Assembly: GCA_947466555.1 (NCBI GenBank)
Contig: CANIFK010000214.1
Span: forward strand, 1 to 8,046
Length of the DNA stretch: 8,046 nt
Direction of reading: 5' to 3'
Source: Acidobacteriota bacterium
GTDB taxonomy: Bacteria > Acidobacteriota > Terriglobia > Bryobacterales > Bryobacteraceae
Part shown: in pieces, positions 6,877 through 8,046 of the stretch
Numbering within the stretch: position 1 is the stretch's first letter
Layout: each line of letters begins with the position of its first letter
Made by a program: the position numbers and the translations under genes
The notes under the pieces: model-generated
The model's database searches: none
Told to the model about the DNA's origin: nothing
The model's input: only the letters and a program-made list of their open reading frames with translations

Positions 6877-7560
6877 GTGGCTGATTTTTGTTCTTGTGGC
6901 GCACAGTTGCCTGCCGACGCCCGGTTTTGTCATCGTTGCGGCAAGCCTCTCTTCGCCGAGCCCCCACCCGACGTTGAAGAGACGCCCGAATTCGTCCATC
7001 CTCCCGGCCTGGAACATTCCGCCGATGATTTGCGCGCCCTCGCCGCAGTCAGCGATGGACCTGCCGGCCCCGCGCCCATCAGCTTCCACAACGCCAACGC
7101 CGTGCGCGCCGGGTTCTTCACCGCCATCATTATCTGGGTGCTGATGGTCATCCCGATCGGCGGCGTCCCCGGCATGCTGCTGAAGCTCTTCGTGCTGCTC
7201 GGCGGCGGCTTCGCGGCGGTCATCTTCTACACCAAACGCACCGGCCAGCAACTCACCGTCGCCGCCGGCGCCCGCCTGGGCTGGATCACCGGCGTGCTGT
7301 TCTACGTCATCTGGATTCTCTTTTTCACCGTGACCATCCTCGTACTCCAGGACCAGGGCGGATTGATGGAGGCTTACAAAAAACAGCTCCACGATTCAAA
7401 CGCTCCGGCGGAGACGGTCCAGCAGATCACCGAGATTATGCAGTCTCCGGAGGTCTTCGGCGCCATGATGATCCTGATGCTCGCCATGGTCTTCGTCGCC
7501 TTTACGCTGCCGATGATCCTGGGCGGCGCAGCAGCCGCGAAAGCGCTGGAGCGAGAGTAG
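6877..7560 (+). CDS. Zinc-ribbon domain membrane protein, function unknown
   Basis: This encodes 227 residues from a GTG start at 6877; no ATG is available in this frame before the zinc ribbon, and no clear ribosome site is visible. The N-terminus is a small zinc ribbon with cysteines 5, 7, 18 and 21 (FCSCGAQLP and FCHRCGKPL). It is followed by a Pro/Glu-rich linker (about 25-75) and a hydrophobic part with likely membrane segments at about 79-95, 100-118, 136-157 and 195-217. Between the last two is an amphipathic stretch (about 160-192; YKKQLHDS, VQQITEIMQ) that would lie on one membrane face. The first metal knuckle is CxC rather than the usual CxxC. Proteins of this layout are common in bacteria and mostly uncharacterised; no role can be assigned. 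Its 3' end overlaps the convergent transporter gene by 59 bp. Confidence 0.85.
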   Translation: MADFCSCGAQLPADARFCHRCGKPLFAEPPPDVEETPEFVHPPGLEHSADDLRALAAVSDGPAGPAPISFHNANAVRAGFFTAIIIWVLMVIPIGGVPGMLLKLFVLLGGGFAAVIFYTKRTGQQLTVAAGARLGWITGVLFYVIWILFFTVTILVLQDQGGLMEAYKKQLHDSNAPAETVQQITEIMQSPEVFGAMMILMLAMVFVAFTLPMILGGAAAAKALERE

Positions 7561-8046
7561 TTCGCGATTTCACAATCAACACGCCGGCGAAGATGATCAA
7601 CATCGCCGTCACTTCTTTGCGCCCGAACGGCTCGTCGTAGAACAGCTTCCCCAGCGTCACCGCTACGACCGGATTGATGTAGGTGTAGATCGACACCAGC
7701 GACACCGGCAACGTCTCCAGCGCGTAGATATACGCCGAATACCCGACGATCGAACCAAACGTCACCAGCCAGACGATCCCGGCAATGCCGGTCGCCGAAA
7801 TCGTCACCGGCCGCTCCGGCACAATCAGCGCTGCGATCAGATACACAATCCCCGCCGCCATCTGCTGCATCGCGCCCGTCAACAGCGGGTGCGTCGTCGC
7901 CCGCCAGCGCCGCTGCAGAATCGAACCGGCATTCCACGCAAACGAACCCACCTGCAGCACCAGAAAGCCCTTCCACAGGTTCGGGCCCATCTCGATTGCC
8001 CCATTCCCAGGCACCACCAGCATTACCACCCCGGCCAAGCCCACCA
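7502..8046 (-). CDS. EamA/DMT-family transporter, C-terminal part (5' end outside window)
   Basis: The frame is open to the right edge, so this is the last ~180 residues of a protein normally about 300 long with ten membrane helices. Drug/metabolite transporter (EamA) proteins are inner-membrane carriers, many of them exporters of metabolites or amino acids. The visible part starts at the end of the first EamA repeat (GLAGVVMLVV) and covers the whole second repeat. Helices lie at about fragment residues 26-47, 57-76, 86-109, 113-135 and 143-158. QQMAAGIVYLIAALIVPE, TFGSIVGYSAYIYAL and YTYINPVVAVTLGKLFYDE are typical; they resemble the E. coli YedA group most closely from memory. The tail is basic (SRLLRRP), fitting a cytoplasmic C-terminus. 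Substrate unknown. The last 59 bp are shared with the convergent zinc-ribbon gene. Confidence 0.92.
   Translation of the reverse strand, partial: VGLAGVVMLVVPGNGAIEMGPNLWKGFLVLQVGSFAWNAGSILQRRWRATTHPLLTGAMQQMAAGIVYLIAALIVPERPVTISATGIAGIVWLVTFGSIVGYSAYIYALETLPVSLVSIYTYINPVVAVTLGKLFYDEPFGRKEVTAMLIIFAGVLIVKSRTTLAPALSRLLRRPGSSAA

Noticed and set aside
7536..7566. CGCGAA/TTCGCG inverted repeat at the end of the zinc-ribbon gene
   Set aside because: The stem is 6 bp with a 19-nt loop and no T-tract, too weak to call a terminator.

Overview
The window is GC-rich, densely coded chromosomal DNA with nine supportable protein genes, seven complete and one cut at each edge. It contains no rRNA, tRNA, CRISPR array, insertion sequence or other mobile-element signature. 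The gene types suggest a soil-type Acidobacteriota of the Solibacter/Bryobacter kind: a twin-arginine-tagged Gfo/Idh/MocA oxidoreductase beside a twin-arginine-tagged sugar isomerase/epimerase, plus a lone AAA+ ATPase and a membrane desaturase. This assignment is an inference from gene style; no marker gene in the window settles it.

Layout, left to right: the 3' part of recN (+, DNA repair) meets a 450-residue AAA+ ATPase with an N-terminal winged-helix-like region (-), and their stop codons overlap. After a 99-bp divergent gap comes a Tat-exported Gfo/Idh/MocA oxidoreductase (+). It converges with a two-gene minus-strand unit: a Tat-exported TIM-barrel sugar isomerase/epimerase followed immediately by a small membrane protein. 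Divergent from the isomerase is a fatty-acid desaturase (+), which ends at a perfect 18-bp hairpin terminator shared with a convergent D-2-hydroxyacid dehydrogenase (-). Divergent from that is a zinc-ribbon membrane protein (+), whose 3' end overlaps by 59 bp the 3' end of an EamA/DMT transporter (-) that runs off the right edge.

The only group with an evident common theme is 2106-4857: the oxidoreductase and isomerase are both sugar or polyol enzymes with Tat signals, so they may act on a carbohydrate outside the cytoplasm, with the small membrane protein translationally coupled to the isomerase. The other genes look like unrelated housekeeping or accessory functions in alternating orientation. 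No gap between genes exceeds 100 bases. I found no convincing multi-gene novel system. The least explained gene is the AAA+ ATPase, which has an unusually long Walker A to Walker B interval.
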